Assembly (NCBI GenBank): GCA_947646735.1 | Contig: CANTFK010000838.1 | Location: forward strand, 310,001-374,000 | Source: Peronospora farinosa | Lineage: Eukaryota; Oomycota; Peronosporomycetes; Peronosporales; Peronosporaceae | Direction of reading: 5' to 3' | Length of the DNA stretch: 64,000 nucleotides | In this document: piece after piece, positions 41,007 to 52,825 of the stretch | Numbering within the stretch: position 1 is the first letter of the stretch | Layout of the letters: the number at the start of each line of letters is the position of its first letter | Program-made: the position numbers and the translations under genes | Notes under the pieces: model-generated | Database searches by the model: none | What the model saw: only the letters and a program-made list of their open reading frames with translations | Told to the model about the DNA's origin: nothing

Positions 41007-44000
41007 ATGGAGGTCGCTAATATGTCCGCCATATCGGAGGCGTTGCATCAATTGTATGATCCACTGAGTGTACCACAAGTACGAAGACGTGCTGATGCAT
41101 TATTACAGCAGTTTCAACGTTCACCTGAAGCTGCACAGACGGCATTATCCATTTTACAAGCGCCGATTATTGACACGGGAAATGCTGAGTATTTGGCGTT
41201 GCTGCGGGTCCAACGGGCGTTTTTAGCATCAACTCTTTACTTTACAGTGGCATCAAGCAGTTGCAAGGATAAAGTAGACAATGCAACGAATGGGGCGCTT
41301 GAAGAACGAGCTCAACATGAGGTTCTTGTAAAATATTATGAACTGATGGCTCAGGAAATCTGGACTGTATTGACAGGACCTAATGGAATGAAGGAAGAGA
41401 TCGATGTACAGAAGTATCTGGCCCTTGCAATTGTTGGTATCTTACTACGCTTCCATGAGCCACAAAATGGCACGACTGTAGTTGATGCTGTGGAATGGCT
41501 TGTTCACAGCCAAAGGTATCCAGCTAATGACAATGTGACAAGTATACTAACGAATACTGCCGTGCTGCTGACACTGAAGGTCATTCCAGAGGAAGTTGAC
41601 AATAAACGCGTTAAATTCTCCAAAGCCAAACGTGCACAGTGTGAAGATATGGTGCACGAATGTGCAGCACACGTGGTGCTTACGGTTCTTCCGTCGATTG
41701 CTGCCGCTATTGATGCAAGTGGAGAGCAATTACAAGTGCGGGGTCTCTTGTTGCAAGCTTTTGCGAGCTGGGTGGAGCATGGCACAGTGCCCCCGGAAGT
41801 TTTCATTGAGAGTGGACTCTTGGACCGATGTTTTCGTGAAACGTTGGTACCAACTCTATCAGTGTACGCGCTGCAGGGTGTACACGAAGTGGTGCTTGCC
41901 TGTCGTCACTACGAACATGTGCAGCTGATGGAGCTTGTTATGCACAATTTTGTGGTGCTACGAAAGCACGTACAAGAGCATATGGCAGGATCCCAAAAAA
42001 GCACAGACTTTTGCCTTATTGACTGCGCGAGAGCAATATCTGACTGCGGGCAGGCTTTCATCATGTATTTTGTAGACTACATGTTGGATATGCGACCTGG
42101 GTCTTTGGTGTATGAATTCCTGGACACGATATTTTTTTTCACCTCGCTGAATGATCTCGATGTCTCTAACGAAACGATGAAATTTTGGATTCATTTTCGC
42201 ACGTATGTATCTGGCAAGCACGAGCAGCGCATGTACGAGTTTGAATCCTTCGTCTCACGTTTACTTGTTATTCTGGTTGAGCGAACCAAGTATCCGGAAG
42301 GGTTTGAATTCTTCCCGGAAACTGCAAAGGAGCGCTTTCACCTGTATCGAAGCGAAGTACGCAACGTATTTCGCGCACTTGCTACAGTCTCCATAGCCAG
42401 CGAGGACCGATTTATTGTGGATGCTATTCACGCGATCTTCCAACAGTATGCATCCGCCGATTCGGGAGCTCCTTTACCATCCAATGTACGCATGTCCGCG
42501 CTATTTCCGGTCTTTTGATTCGAGAACTAACTTTCTCATTACATTTCTACTTGTTTAGTGGTGGCAAATCACAGAAGTATATGTACACGCTCTTAGTGCG
42601 TTATCAAAATCGATTCGCGAGGACGACACATCTCTCGTTCCAAGGCTGTTTGAGTACTTGTCGCGAAAGGAGCCTTCTCACCGCGCACTCACGCGCACGG
42701 TAACCATCTTCCTTGGTGTAACTGGCCATTGGTTTGCGAGACACCCTATTTATTTGTCGACCTACGCGTTTAAAATTATTTCCACTGGCTTCGAGCTCTC
42801 CCTGGACGATCCTGGATTTCCGTTTACTCAGTACGGCCTAGAAGATCACGTAGCTGCCGTGGCACTGCGTAAATTGACGCTTCGGTGTGGCTCACACTTT
42901 TTTACCCCGCAATGGATGGAAGCGCTGGTGAGCCTGTACCGCTTAAACTGTGCAGCAGTAGGCGGGTCGTCGAGAAAATGTTTTTTGACAGGAAATAGCG
43001 CAGAGCTTGTGGTGGAGTCAATCTGCCATGTCCTCGCCACAGTAACGTACAAGGATGCCCTTTCGGTGGTAGACGAGCTTGGTGCCATCATGTTTGCGAA
43101 CCTTGCATCGCGTTACAGCCAGGTAAATGCAGACGACAGAGGCTCAGTAGAGTTTTTGTGCGAGATGTTCAACCACCTCATCATGTTAGCTACAAAGATT
43201 CCAATGCAGATGAATCAAGAGATTTCACACCCTATACTCTGTGTGCTGCAAAAACAGTGGGGGGTGCTGGAGACCATTTTGCGTTATGGCTGCTGTGAAG
43301 AAGTCGTTGAGCGATTCTGCGCACTTTTAGTAGGCGTTTTTGAGTCTTTGCGATCCCAAGCACTGGATTTGGCATCTACAATCGTGCCCCCGTTGCTGGA
43401 ACAGTTTTTGCAGAGCCTTGACGGTAGTTACCTTGGTGTGATCAAAAGCATTATTGGTTGTGCTGGCGACGACGAGGCCACAGCAGTTAGCTTAACTCGC
43501 GTGATGGTTATAGTCAGTGAGAGCTCAATAAGCAAGATCACGGTAGATGGCAGTGTCGATGAACATCCGAGGCTTGTAATTGCGCTATTTTCTTTGGTGG
43601 CAACGTGCGGCACGCACCATCCATCGGTTTTAGTCCAGTCAAACCAATTGGAGGGTGTAGTAGCACTACTATTTCGTGCTTTCAAGTCGCAGAATCCTGA
43701 AGTCAGAGTTGCAACTCTAGACTTTCTGCTTGAGTTGGGCTTGCTGTCTGGTCAGATTCTTCGCACTCCAAAAGACTTGCTGCAGGGGTCCGAATTTGCT
43801 GGCAAGATGTTGCTCTACCAGCAAATCCAGACGCTGTTCTTTGAAAAGGACGTCCAGTACCATGTGCTATTAGCTCTGTTCACTGCTGCAGCAGGAAGTG
43901 TGCCGCCTAACTTAATGGAGAAAATAGCAGAGGTTGTACGGTCTTCCTGGACCTACTTCGGACGACAACGAAGCGAAGAGCTTATCCATCGGCTTCTATC

Positions 44001-44181
44001 TGATAGCAGCATTTTGGGATCGCAGGTCAACAACCGCGCACGATCTGAGTTTCTCAACTTCATTTCCACACCAACTTGCATAGAAAACCCGCGCAAGTTT
44101 AAGCGAGTACTCACGGCGTTCTGTGGTCATTTCAAGCGTAATCTTACTGAAAATTTGAACGGGAATGTGATGTCTTCATAA
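41007..44181 (+). CDS. Transportin-3 / importin-13-like nuclear transport receptor
   Basis: Two exons, 41007-42485 and 42559-44181, about 1033 aa. All-helical HEAT-repeat protein with no membrane or signal segments. The N-terminus (EALHQLYDPLSVPQVRRRADALLQQFQRS) is the importin-beta N-terminal-like region that meets Ran. Mid-protein YPEGFEFFPETAKERFHLYRSEVRNVFRALATV and, after the intron, WWQITEVYVHALSAL match the transportin-3/Mtr10/importin-13 layout. These receptors carry SR-proteins, tRNA and other cargo between nucleus and cytoplasm. Length is slightly above the 920-980 aa usual for the family. Which subfamily it belongs to is not certain. Confidence 0.85.
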
Positions 44182-44326
44182 AGGACTTGCATTGCTCGCT
44201 CTGGCTATCGCGACTGCATCCGAATGGAAACTCAAAAAGTACATAGACGAGAGACAACCAGATTTTCAAGGATGCGATGCAAGAAAAACGTCGTTCTCGC
44301 CAAAAGTGCTGTGGCAATGCTTGGTC

Positions 44327-45306
44327 TTACTGAAACGGATTGCCAGCGTCCTTCCAGGACGTTGTATTGTTCTCCGTGGTGGCAGTTATCAAGTGTCCAC
44401 TAGGGGGGCGAGCAGCATAAGAAGCAAACGACCACTCCAAAATCTTCTGAGCGATATCCTCCGTCTGATTCAATTTGTCATGTGCATGTGAGATGACAGT
44501 CATGTAGTCAACAAAGACACGAACCACCCACACCTCCATACCTTAGTCCAGCTGGAAAAGTCAGCATTCGCCATAAACTTGCGGTTCATGGGCGTGTCGA
44601 TCGTCGTTGGCAGCACGCCCAGTACCGACGAATCCTTAGGCAGCTCAGTCCTGTAGGACAAATGTACCAGTAATGGTGTGCACATTGTACATGCAACTTC
44701 AAAGAGTCTTACACAGCACTAGCAATCAGATGATGAGTTGCTGCCTTGCTAGCTCCATAGGAGACCATGCCAGGAGTGGCTTTGAGTGCCGCAGTAGCAC
44801 CAGTCAGAACGAGTAATCCTCCAGGTACCAGCAAGTGACTTGCCAAGTACGTGGCTTCAGATATCAATTCAATAGTAAATTGTAAGGAAAATTCACGGAT
44901 CCATGATTAATGTATCACACCTACCGAGGAATGCTGACTCGAGGTTTTTGGCGTGCATGTCCCCTAAATTAGCAAGAGAGTCTGCGTCACGGATACTGCC
45001 TCCAGTCCATCCACCCGCTGTGCACACCACAGTGTTGATTTTTCCATATCTGTTTGTCCCTCTCAATTCAGCACCTCATACAATCTTCAAGTACAAAGTG
45101 TGTTTTTCATACCTGGTCAAGATATTCTGCAACGTCTGATCCGCTTGTTTAAGGACGTTGCTCTCGGGCAGAAGGACGTTGTTTTCAACGTTCTCATTCT
45201 TTGCAAATCCCACAGAAATAACATTCCACGACGCTTGAGTAAAGTGATTCACTACACCGCGGCCGAGTGCCCCAGCGCCTCCAACAACAAGCAGCTTCTT
45301 GGACAT
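44327..45306 (-). CDS. QDPR: Dihydropteridine reductase (short-chain dehydrogenase family)
   Basis: Exons (minus) 45306-45113, 45049-44925, 44854-44713, 44650-44542, 44464-44327; about 235 aa, matching the family's usual 235-245. The N-terminal cofactor loop is [15 protein letters not shown]. Then [46 protein letters not shown] with the catalytic Tyr-X3-Lys, and [27 protein letters not shown], all close to animal QDPR. The enzyme recycles quinonoid dihydrobiopterin to tetrahydrobiopterin using NADH, supporting pterin-dependent hydroxylases such as phenylalanine hydroxylase. Confidence 0.93.
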
Positions 45307-45413
45307 CGCAATACTGTATGAGATACTAGACCTCTATAAGGGTTTTAATAAATTTGCAATAATTTTCTACTATTGCAAATTTAGTAAAAACCCTTTAAAC
45401 TTTATGTTTTTAG

Positions 45414-46510
45414 CTAGAATCTGCACGAACATAACGTGTACTCATGATAAATGGTCGTACAATTTATGAGAATTTCGAAGTCAAAGCCAGTGCCGTCGGG
45501 ACCTGATGACGAATACCTTCGGGACATTTTGTCTAGAATCTCTTCCAGCGCGTGAGGGCCACAGTAGAAAACTCCGACTTCTTCGCCAGGGTGGTTGGCT
45601 TTCGCATTGGAAAAGACCTTGTCCCAATCTGGACGACCAAAATGCGTAAGCTGCTTCGTATTCAAGCCAGACACGAAATCCTTGCCGGTCTGTTCGTGCA
45701 CAAACTCTTGGAACATTTTAAACTGCGATGTGTTTTCACTGCCCTTCAACGTACTTAGGTACTGGTGGGTCTCAATCACGTTGTCACGGTCCATTTCCGA
45801 TATCCGTCTCTTCCATAATACGTACAGGCGCAGCAAACAATTTGGCGTAGCGGAAACGACGCTCAACCAGGTAGATCAGGAACGGGGGAGTAATTCAAAT
45901 GGACGAAAAGCTTCGAGAGAGCCATGATGCAGCACCATGGAATGACATCACAATCAAGAAGATTCCGAAGAGCATGTTGGAGTACCAGAAGCGGTTGAAA
46001 TTGCCCTGACCGATTTTGGAGATCGCAGCCAACGGGAAGGAGATACTGGTGATCATGAAGAGGATTACACCACTCCACACCGGCAGCGACTGAAGCAAGG
46101 TAGTGAACGGAGGTCGTTCGCCGTTAGCGAACGAAGACACGTGAGCGTGACAAAAATGAAGCGCCTGATTTTGTTTGGCGTTGCGATGAGATACAACCGT
46201 AAATACGTGGAGTATGTTCGAAATCAAAAGGTGTTTACGCTATGAAAAGTTTCGTCGACCTGCGTATGGACGAGCCAGCAAACATTGGCAAAGTTTACTG
46301 ATCAAACCAATGATTACATGGTCATCTACAATGTAACACCTTGAGCGTACCGTTACTTTTTCGAAGAAGTTGTCACACCTTTTGACTATGACACAGCCTC
46401 AATCTGTTTTACAATACACAAGGTCGAATTCTGTACACATCTTCATATACACGGCGTCGCGAATGCTGGCCAGTTGCAACACCAAAATAATCGTACCCGA
46501 AACGTTTACG
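45414..46510 (-). pseudogene. NADPH oxidase / ferric reductase pseudogene with internal deletion
   Basis: 46227-45895 encodes a ferric-reductase-type membrane region (LPVWSGVILFMITSISFPLAAISK ... NRFWYSNMLFGIFLIVMSFHGAASW). Another frame adds YLVERRFRYAKLFAAPVRIMEETDIGNG. It then jumps at about 45790 to the C-terminal NADPH-binding end (TKQLTHFGRPDWDKVFSNAKANHPGEEVGVFYCGPHALEEIL). The FAD site and most of the NADPH domain between them are missing, and stops occur in each part. Upstream pieces to about 46510 (GTIILVLQLAS) may be the first membrane helices. The expected C-terminal Phe-rich end is also lost. Confidence 0.75.
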
Positions 46511-46691
46511 TGATGTATTCCTTGTCCGTCGGAATTCAGCCTCGAATAAACAGACCCGTGCGCAAAGACATATAGCAGCCAATTTCACTGCATTCACTAG
46601 TATTGGATCAAACTGTTCGTTCCACGACCATCAATTTAAACAGGTTAATGCGTAGTAATCTTTGCCAGCGTCTGGCTCGTAGTCACGCCCA

Positions 46692-47567
46692 ATGGTTTCC
46701 CGATTACTTCTGCTGCTGCTTGGGGCTCTGATGTGCATCAGCTACGTGAGCGCAACTGATGATCTCAACCCCACAGTTGTCCGCCTCGTATCCATCCACC
46801 CGCACAATGTCAGCGCGTTCACCGAAGGGCTCGTATTCGACGACAGCACACTCATCGAGTCGACGGGGCTTCACGGACAGTCCTTCATTCGCGAATACAG
46901 ACTCTCGGACCTCAAGGTCGATTTTTTCAAGGCAGGAGCCACGCAGTCCGTGCCGTTTTTGCACGAGTTCCGCTTCGATGACGATCTTTTTGGTGAGGGT
47001 GTGACCGTTCTAGGGGACAAGCTGTTTGCATTAACTTACAAGGCGGAGAAGGTACTCGTTCTGTCTCGACATGATTTTCAGCTGCTTGGCCAGTTCCCCC
47101 TCACGACATCTACTAAGGAGGGCTGGGGACTTACCACAGACGGTGAGTATCTCATCGCTAGTGACGGTTCCGCCGAGGTGCTCTTCTTTGATCCAAAGGA
47201 CGAGTTCAAGCTACACCATAGCATCACTGTCCGCCACGATGGAAAAGATGTGACCAACGTGAACGAACTAGAGTTTGTGGACGGCGAACTTCTTGCCAAC
47301 GTGTGGCATAAGAACCATATTCTGCGGATTAATATCACAAATGGTGACGTAATGGAGCAGGTTGATCTGAGCTGGATACCCAACATGGTGCCTAATATCA
47401 ACACCAAGGGCATGACGTCTTCCTCGTTGCGGGATGAAGCCGTGATGAATGGAATTGCCTATGACCCCGTGACGAGTCACATATTCTTGACTGGCAAGCT
47501 CTGGGACTCCATGTTCGAGCTCGAGCTGTCATATCTTAGCCCATATCGACGTTCTATCGTCCAGTAG
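46692..47567 (+). CDS. Glutaminyl-peptide cyclotransferase, beta-propeller type, secreted
   Basis: A single exon of 291 aa. A clear signal peptide (MVSRLLLLLLGALMCISYVSA) is followed by the glutamine cyclotransferase fold: HPHNVSAFTEGLVFDDSTLIESTGLHGQS, GEGVTVLGDKLFALTYK, GWGLTTDGEYLIASDGS, VTNVNELEFVDGELLANVW, and GIAYDPVTSHIFLTGKLWDSMFELEL. Such enzymes turn N-terminal Gln of proteins into pyroglutamate in the secretory route. This is the plant/bacterial five-bladed type, unrelated to the animal zinc enzyme. N-glycosylation sites (NVSA, NITN) fit secretion. Confidence 0.93.
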   Translation: MVSRLLLLLLGALMCISYVSATDDLNPTVVRLVSIHPHNVSAFTEGLVFDDSTLIESTGLHGQSFIREYRLSDLKVDFFKAGATQSVPFLHEFRFDDDLFGEGVTVLGDKLFALTYKAEKVLVLSRHDFQLLGQFPLTTSTKEGWGLTTDGEYLIASDGSAEVLFFDPKDEFKLHHSITVRHDGKDVTNVNELEFVDGELLANVWHKNHILRINITNGDVMEQVDLSWIPNMVPNINTKGMTSSSLRDEAVMNGIAYDPVTSHIFLTGKLWDSMFELELSYLSPYRRSIVQ

Positions 47568-48627
47568 ATCGAGCGTCTTCATGGTACCCATTGATAAATA
47601 GTGTTGTACTTACCCTCCTGCAGTAAAATCAAAAGATGCCGAAAGTTTTGACCAAACGACATCTATCAGAAACACTTACCTGAAGAAAGTAAATATTGTA
47701 CTCGACCGAGGAAAAAAGCGCCATACATCTACCAATTTTGACTACAAAACAACGTTATTTACTGTGAAGTAGAGGAATTGGCATCCAATACGAAATGCAG
47801 CATTGGCCATACTTGCTCTTAGGAAGAATAGGAGTGACCACACAGCCATCGCCTTCTTGACGTAGCAAGAGTTTCTCATGTACAACCCAAACACTCCGTA
47901 AAATTGATTGAAGTCACGTTTACGGCAGAATCCTTGTCGATAAGCTGCCGAAATGTGCATTGCAATTCCGGCGGTTCACATTTGCCACTTTTTTCGCTCG
48001 CTCTCCGGCTTTCCTCTTACTTGTCGACCTATATGCACGTAATGTTTGACATTCTCCATATGTAGCTCATACGTTGGAAGCGGCCTCGCCTTTTACCAAT
48101 GCTAGTGTTTCCTCGTACTTTTCTCCAAAGAGTGCAAGTTTCTATGAGGCGACAAAGCTTTACCTAGTTCTGTCACTGATCGAATGCAGTCTCATACAGC
48201 GAGGATGTATGCGTGAATCGCTCGAGGTACTGTACATAAGCCATCATTGCTGTTTGTATTGTACGTGAGCTGAATCGCAGCGTCCTGGGTGCCGATGATA
48301 CTGTAGCAGTGATGCAATGACACAAGGCTACATTCGTGTACAGAACCACTTCAACTTTCAACATCATGAGACGAGCCATCGCAATGAAATTGAACTTGCC
48401 TAAAGCGATATCCACGGAAGTATTACTTTAGGCCGGTTTATATGGTCGACACTAAAATTATTTTGTAGTTAAGAGACGTTATCAGTTTAAATAGTATGAT
48501 TTTAGACCAGTTTTATGTAGCATGTTTATCTATATAAACTTTATATGCATAAACAATCTGTAACAGATCTAATCGGTTTTAGAAACGGTAAAACAATGTA
48601 AGACATAAACTCAAACCGTTATTTCTA
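47568..48627. other. Intergenic region without supported gene
   Basis: Minus-strand open frames at 47742-47960 and 48173-48415 show no recognisable domain and no convincing joins. The last 200 bp before the phosphatase are AT-rich. Confidence 0.5.
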
Positions 48628-50025
48628 ATGACGCTACGACTGCGTCAATTGCAGGTGATCCACCGCCATGGCGATCGTACCCCATTAAACAACATCTTCA
48701 AGGGGAGCAGCAATGCTCGTTCAGAGGAGAAAGAGGCACTTCTGTGGGATCTGAAGCTGCCTACACCGACGCAACTTTGTTCCAAGTTCAGAGTCCAGAC
48801 GAGCGGAAACGCTGTTCAGAGCTCACTTCAGCAGCGGCCATTCGGATATTTGACGGTTCAAGGTATTAAACAGATGAGGAGCCGTGGAAATCGACTGGTA
48901 AGGCTGCTAGAATAATAATGATAGTGGGTAGTGTCCACAAAAGTGAACAAAGGTTTTGACTGGGCAATATGATAGCAAGAATATTGCAAGGAGGAGCTGC
49001 GACTTGATACAGTCACATCCGAGCAGCTGCAGATCTATAGTAGTGGGTACACACGCACTCAACTCAGTGTACAGGCATTACTGGACGGTTTGCTGAGTGA
49101 TGAACCTCAATTGAACCCTTCACTGAGTGTGCTCCCACCAGAAAAAGACATGATCAACAGTGAGTTCGTGTAATGGTTTGTGGGGCTAATTTGACACTGG
49201 CATTGATTTTTGGTATGCGTGGCATATTGTCTTACAGCGTACGGAGTTTTTCCGGAGATCATGAGGATAAAGGCAGATATTGAAAAGAATAACGGTGAAT
49301 TTGCGGCTCGTGAGCACGAGATGGCTCCGATTAAGCAAGAGTTAATGCGATTGTTTCCAGCCATACACTCGGGTCAAATCCCTTTCACGTGGCTAACTGC
49401 TGCCGACTACTTCGTTTGTCGGCGTGCTCACCAGGCCCCTTTCATTCCTGGTACCGAAGTGCACGGCGATGTCGCCGAAAAACACCTTGCTTTCCGATTC
49501 CATCAGGTAGGAGATAACGTAGAAATGAAGGGGGTGTTCAGCAACAGTAGATTTCCAGTCTGAAAGAGCATTTGATTGGTGTCTACAGTTTTACTCTCAT
49601 CGGACGATTTTAAAGCTCGTGGCTGGACGCTTGATGCATAATGTGCTCCGAGAGGTGTGGATCATTTGTAAATCGGTTGGTCTTGCTTCGTGTCTAACGG
49701 TTTCTTGCGTCTGATGCTGCAGATGCAAAAAGCTTGTTTGGACCACTGCGAAAGCAAGAAGATTATAATCTACAGTGGACACGACGTAGGGCTGCTGTCG
49801 GTCCTTCGATCAATGGACGCTGAAATTGCAAACGATATCGGGTTCTGGCCCGATTACTCCTCGGCTCTCACGCTTGAGCTTCTGGAAAATGAGAGTGGAA
49901 AGTTTTTTATTCGTGCTAGACTTAATGGCGAAATCCTAGCACTGAGCGAGGCTCCCGACGGTCTTTACCCATCTGATCGCTTCCGTGACGTGGTCTTGGA
50001 TCACATTGGAGGTCACGCTGACTAG
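48628..50025 (+). CDS. Histidine acid phosphatase family protein
   Basis: Exons 48628-48897, 48976-49159, 49238-49506, 49589-49654, 49723-50025; about 363 aa, all joins in frame. The catalytic motif RHGDRTP is at residues 13-19 (the His forms the phosphoenzyme) and the second site SGHDVG lies near residue 280. YSSGYTRTQLSVQALLDGLL matches the family's ERT/DRT region. The order resembles ACP2/ACPP or PXYLP1-like phosphatases. The first Met is only 12 residues before RHG, so no signal peptide is present; either the protein is cytosolic or a 5' exon with a signal was missed. Confidence 0.87.
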
Positions 50026-50098
50026 CTACCTTCCACAACAAGTTTCCCGGATCAAGATAGAACAGACAAGCAAGAATACAAGTTTTGTGTAGCGCAAA

Positions 50099-50803
50099 TT
50101 AAGCCAGCAGCTCAGCCACTTGCAGTGCACGTTTGTAACGTCTTCGAGCAAGCTTCACATTCAGCATCTTTTCCTTCTCTTCCGACGCTGCTTCTTCATC
50201 TTCTTTTGCCGGAACACCCAAGTCAATAATTTCTTGTGCAGAATCCGCCACACGCTATGCAGGACAAAAAGTACTAGTCAAAAAACAGAAGCTCGTTCTC
50301 AAACACACTAAAAGCTACAAACCTTGCGTGCCGCGCCTTGGATACCGTCTAGGTATTCTAGCACAATAGCGAACATGGGCTTGGGTACAACATCAGCTTC
50401 GTACATCCACCGAAGGATCCATTGCTGCTGGATTGTCTACTTTGCCATGTGCACACCACATAATAATCAGCAGTTGTCCTCCTCCTCCTCTCCAGCAATG
50501 GTCAGTAGACTAACAAACCTTAAACTTCCACAAAAGCTCATCATCTGCCTTGATCTCTCCACGCTTCTGCCACTGCTCTAGATAGTACTTGGCCTGTTGG
50601 ATTGCATCCGGTGAGCGGTCAGACTTCCCGCCGCTTTTGCTCATTTCCTCTTGATCTTTCTTCTTGACCACACGCGCACGTTTCTTGGGCAAAACATTCT
50701 CGCCATTGTCATTAAACTTGACATGCGTTTTACTTGCTTCCTTCTTGGTTTTAGTCGCCTTCAACTTACCACGTTGCTTCTTGGACGGCTTAATAGCGAC
50801 CAT
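50099..50803 (-). CDS. WKF-domain protein (C7orf50-like), probable nucleolar
   Basis: Exons (minus) 50803-50519, 50436-50323, 50254-50099; 184 aa. The N-terminal 60 residues are Lys-rich (KPSKKQRGKLKATKTKKEASKTH, PKKRARVVKKK), fitting nuclear or nucleolar import. The WKF domain follows: AKYYLEQWQKR ... LLWKFK, then QQWILRWMYEADVVPKPMFAIVLEYLDGIQGAARKRVADSAQEII, close to human C7orf50. The family is found across eukaryotes and is linked to ribosome production. The acidic/basic tail ends ALQVAELLA. Confidence 0.85.
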
Positions 50804-51242
50804 AATGACACAATTGGCCAGAAATCGGCTGCCAACCAAATTTCTGTGACGTGTGATGTCGATACGTATCCAAATACCCGTTGATTGGCGGAATCTTAGT
50901 GCTCGCGATTCTGATTCGTCGATATTTTCGACTTCAAGGTTCGCATGGTCTTGCCCAGCTCTGCATGTAGAGCTAATCGCATCCAACATATTCGATCTCA
51001 TAACACCGGCGCGATTCTTTTTTGCTTGTTTGCACCACGCTTAAAACGTTTGTTAATTGATACACATTCAAGGGAATTTACAGTACGCAAGACATGAGCC
51101 AGAAAACACAAATGCTAGCTGCGATTTAGCCCCAGGGCGGTTTTATCTCTTAAGCTTCACATTGCAGTCACAAAGGTGAGTGAGACGGCTTCTATTGCAT
51201 CGGTGCAAGCAAAGATAAACTACTTGTTGCCCGCGTAATGGC

Positions 51243-52584
51243 TTACAGGAAGTGGGTCTTGCGGAGGTCCTGGTACTTCTTGTATCCGATAGCCGCAACG
51301 CAAGCAATGATGAACACAACGATGAAAAACGGCATCTTCCAGCCACTAGAGTTGGCGGCCGTTTCCTTAACAGTCTCTTCCAACTGCGTATCCACGTGGT
51401 CACGGATCACATTCGCTGTGCTTTGCACACGCTCAAACACTTTTCCACTTGCCCAAGCCTCAAGTTCATCAATCCGCTTCCAATCCTCAACGCCTTGTTT
51501 CTCCAGCTTCTGGATTGTGTTCTGCGTTGATTCCTTTAGTGCAGTGAATTGGTACTCAAATTCTTCGAGCAACTGATTGTATTTTCGTTTGACCACCTTC
51601 ATCTTGTCGTCATTGTTTCCGTTGCTCAAAGTGGTTTCAAGGTCCTTATCAACAGCATTGCGCTGTTTTTCATCGTCCTGAGTAGCAAGCGAGTCAACAA
51701 CATCACTGATCAGCAGAAAAAAAACAGCAGTGAGTCTCATTTGTCTAGATACTAAACAGCCCATGTAAAAAAAACAGGTAGACTTACTCGTAAGCGGTAA
51801 AAGCAATGACGTCGTGGTTATCAGCGAGACTGCCAGTCGAAGCCGTGATACCGACATATGCGTCGTGAATCCAGTCGTCACCAATGGTAAGACGCTGGTT
51901 ATAGCACTTGACCCAGTTGCCCGAGGCATCAGCATCAATCAAGATCGAAAACTGCTGATCCGCCTGTGTGTACGTAATTCTAGCACGCGACATGTTGAGC
52001 GACGGGCTAAATGCCGCATTCTTCTCGTGGTAGCGAATACCGGGGGCCATGCAGCCGACTTTTTCCATATCATGGAGCTGGTCCAGTGTCTTTGTGCCGT
52101 CGTTCTCAAAGAACGTCACGTCCTTGTGGCCACCATTGTGCTCCTCATTCACAAACGTATCGAATATGACACCAACACCCTTAAAGTCTCCAATAAAGCC
52201 ATGATTATCACCCTGTACATATTCACTCGTAGTGAGCCAAAGTGCCAGGCCATCACCAAACCAGGATTTGGCTTGACCGCTGATACGGAACGTGAGTACG
52301 GCAGCAAACTCCTTGACAGCCAATTTCTTGTTACCCCAAATATGACCGCGCTTGCTCTGACGATCAGGCGTCAGTCGTACAAAGTGGCGGTTCACGGACG
52401 TATCTCCACCGTACACAAAATAGTCTCCGATCTGGCGCAGTCCTGCGTCATTGATATTGTCAAATGGTTTCTCGAATGAGACGTAGTCCAAACTTTTGGC
52501 ATAGACAGGAGAGGAATACAATGCAGTAAACAGTGTTGCCACCACACATAACAACCGACTACAGCTTATAAGAGAGACACTCAT
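51243..52584 (-). CDS. L-type lectin cargo receptor (ERGIC-53/VIP36-like)
   Basis: Exons (minus) 52584-51788 and 51705-51243; 419 aa. The signal peptide is residues 1-29. The legume-lectin domain (about 30-265) has SFEKPFDNIN, SWFGDGLALWLTT, GDFKGVGVIFDTFVNEEHNGGHKDVTF, with the metal and sugar-binding Asp and Asn residues, and GDDWIHDAYVGITASTG. A coiled-coil stalk (about 290-370) and one membrane segment (PFFIVVFIIACVAAIGY) follow, then the short cytosolic tail KKYQDLRKTHFL. A Phe-Leu end is typical of ER-export signals in this family. It should ferry N-glycosylated cargo from ER to Golgi. Confidence 0.93.
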
Positions 52585-52825
52585 CGATCGATACTGTCGA
52601 ATTATTTGCTACGTGGCCGAAGATCGATAGTGAGAATGATCCTAAGTACGATTGCAACGGTACATTTGATCGGTTAGATTCTTTTCACGATATTTGCGTT
52701 TAATTTTGAGTCAAATAGTATGCGATCGTATTTTTCCAGGACGTAATTTATGTGTAAGGAAATAATTAGATCATTTTTTACATTAGAAACTCGAATTTAG
52801 AGGTAAGTTTTGTCCATTCAAGAGC

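Noticed and set aside
48173..48415. Minus-strand open frame upstream of the phosphatase
   Set aside because: No recognisable protein family, and attempts to join it to 47742-47960 gave no in-frame splice.
51814..52479. 221-codon open frame on the plus strand
   Set aside because: Antisense shadow of the L-type lectin exon, which has clear domains and a signal peptide.
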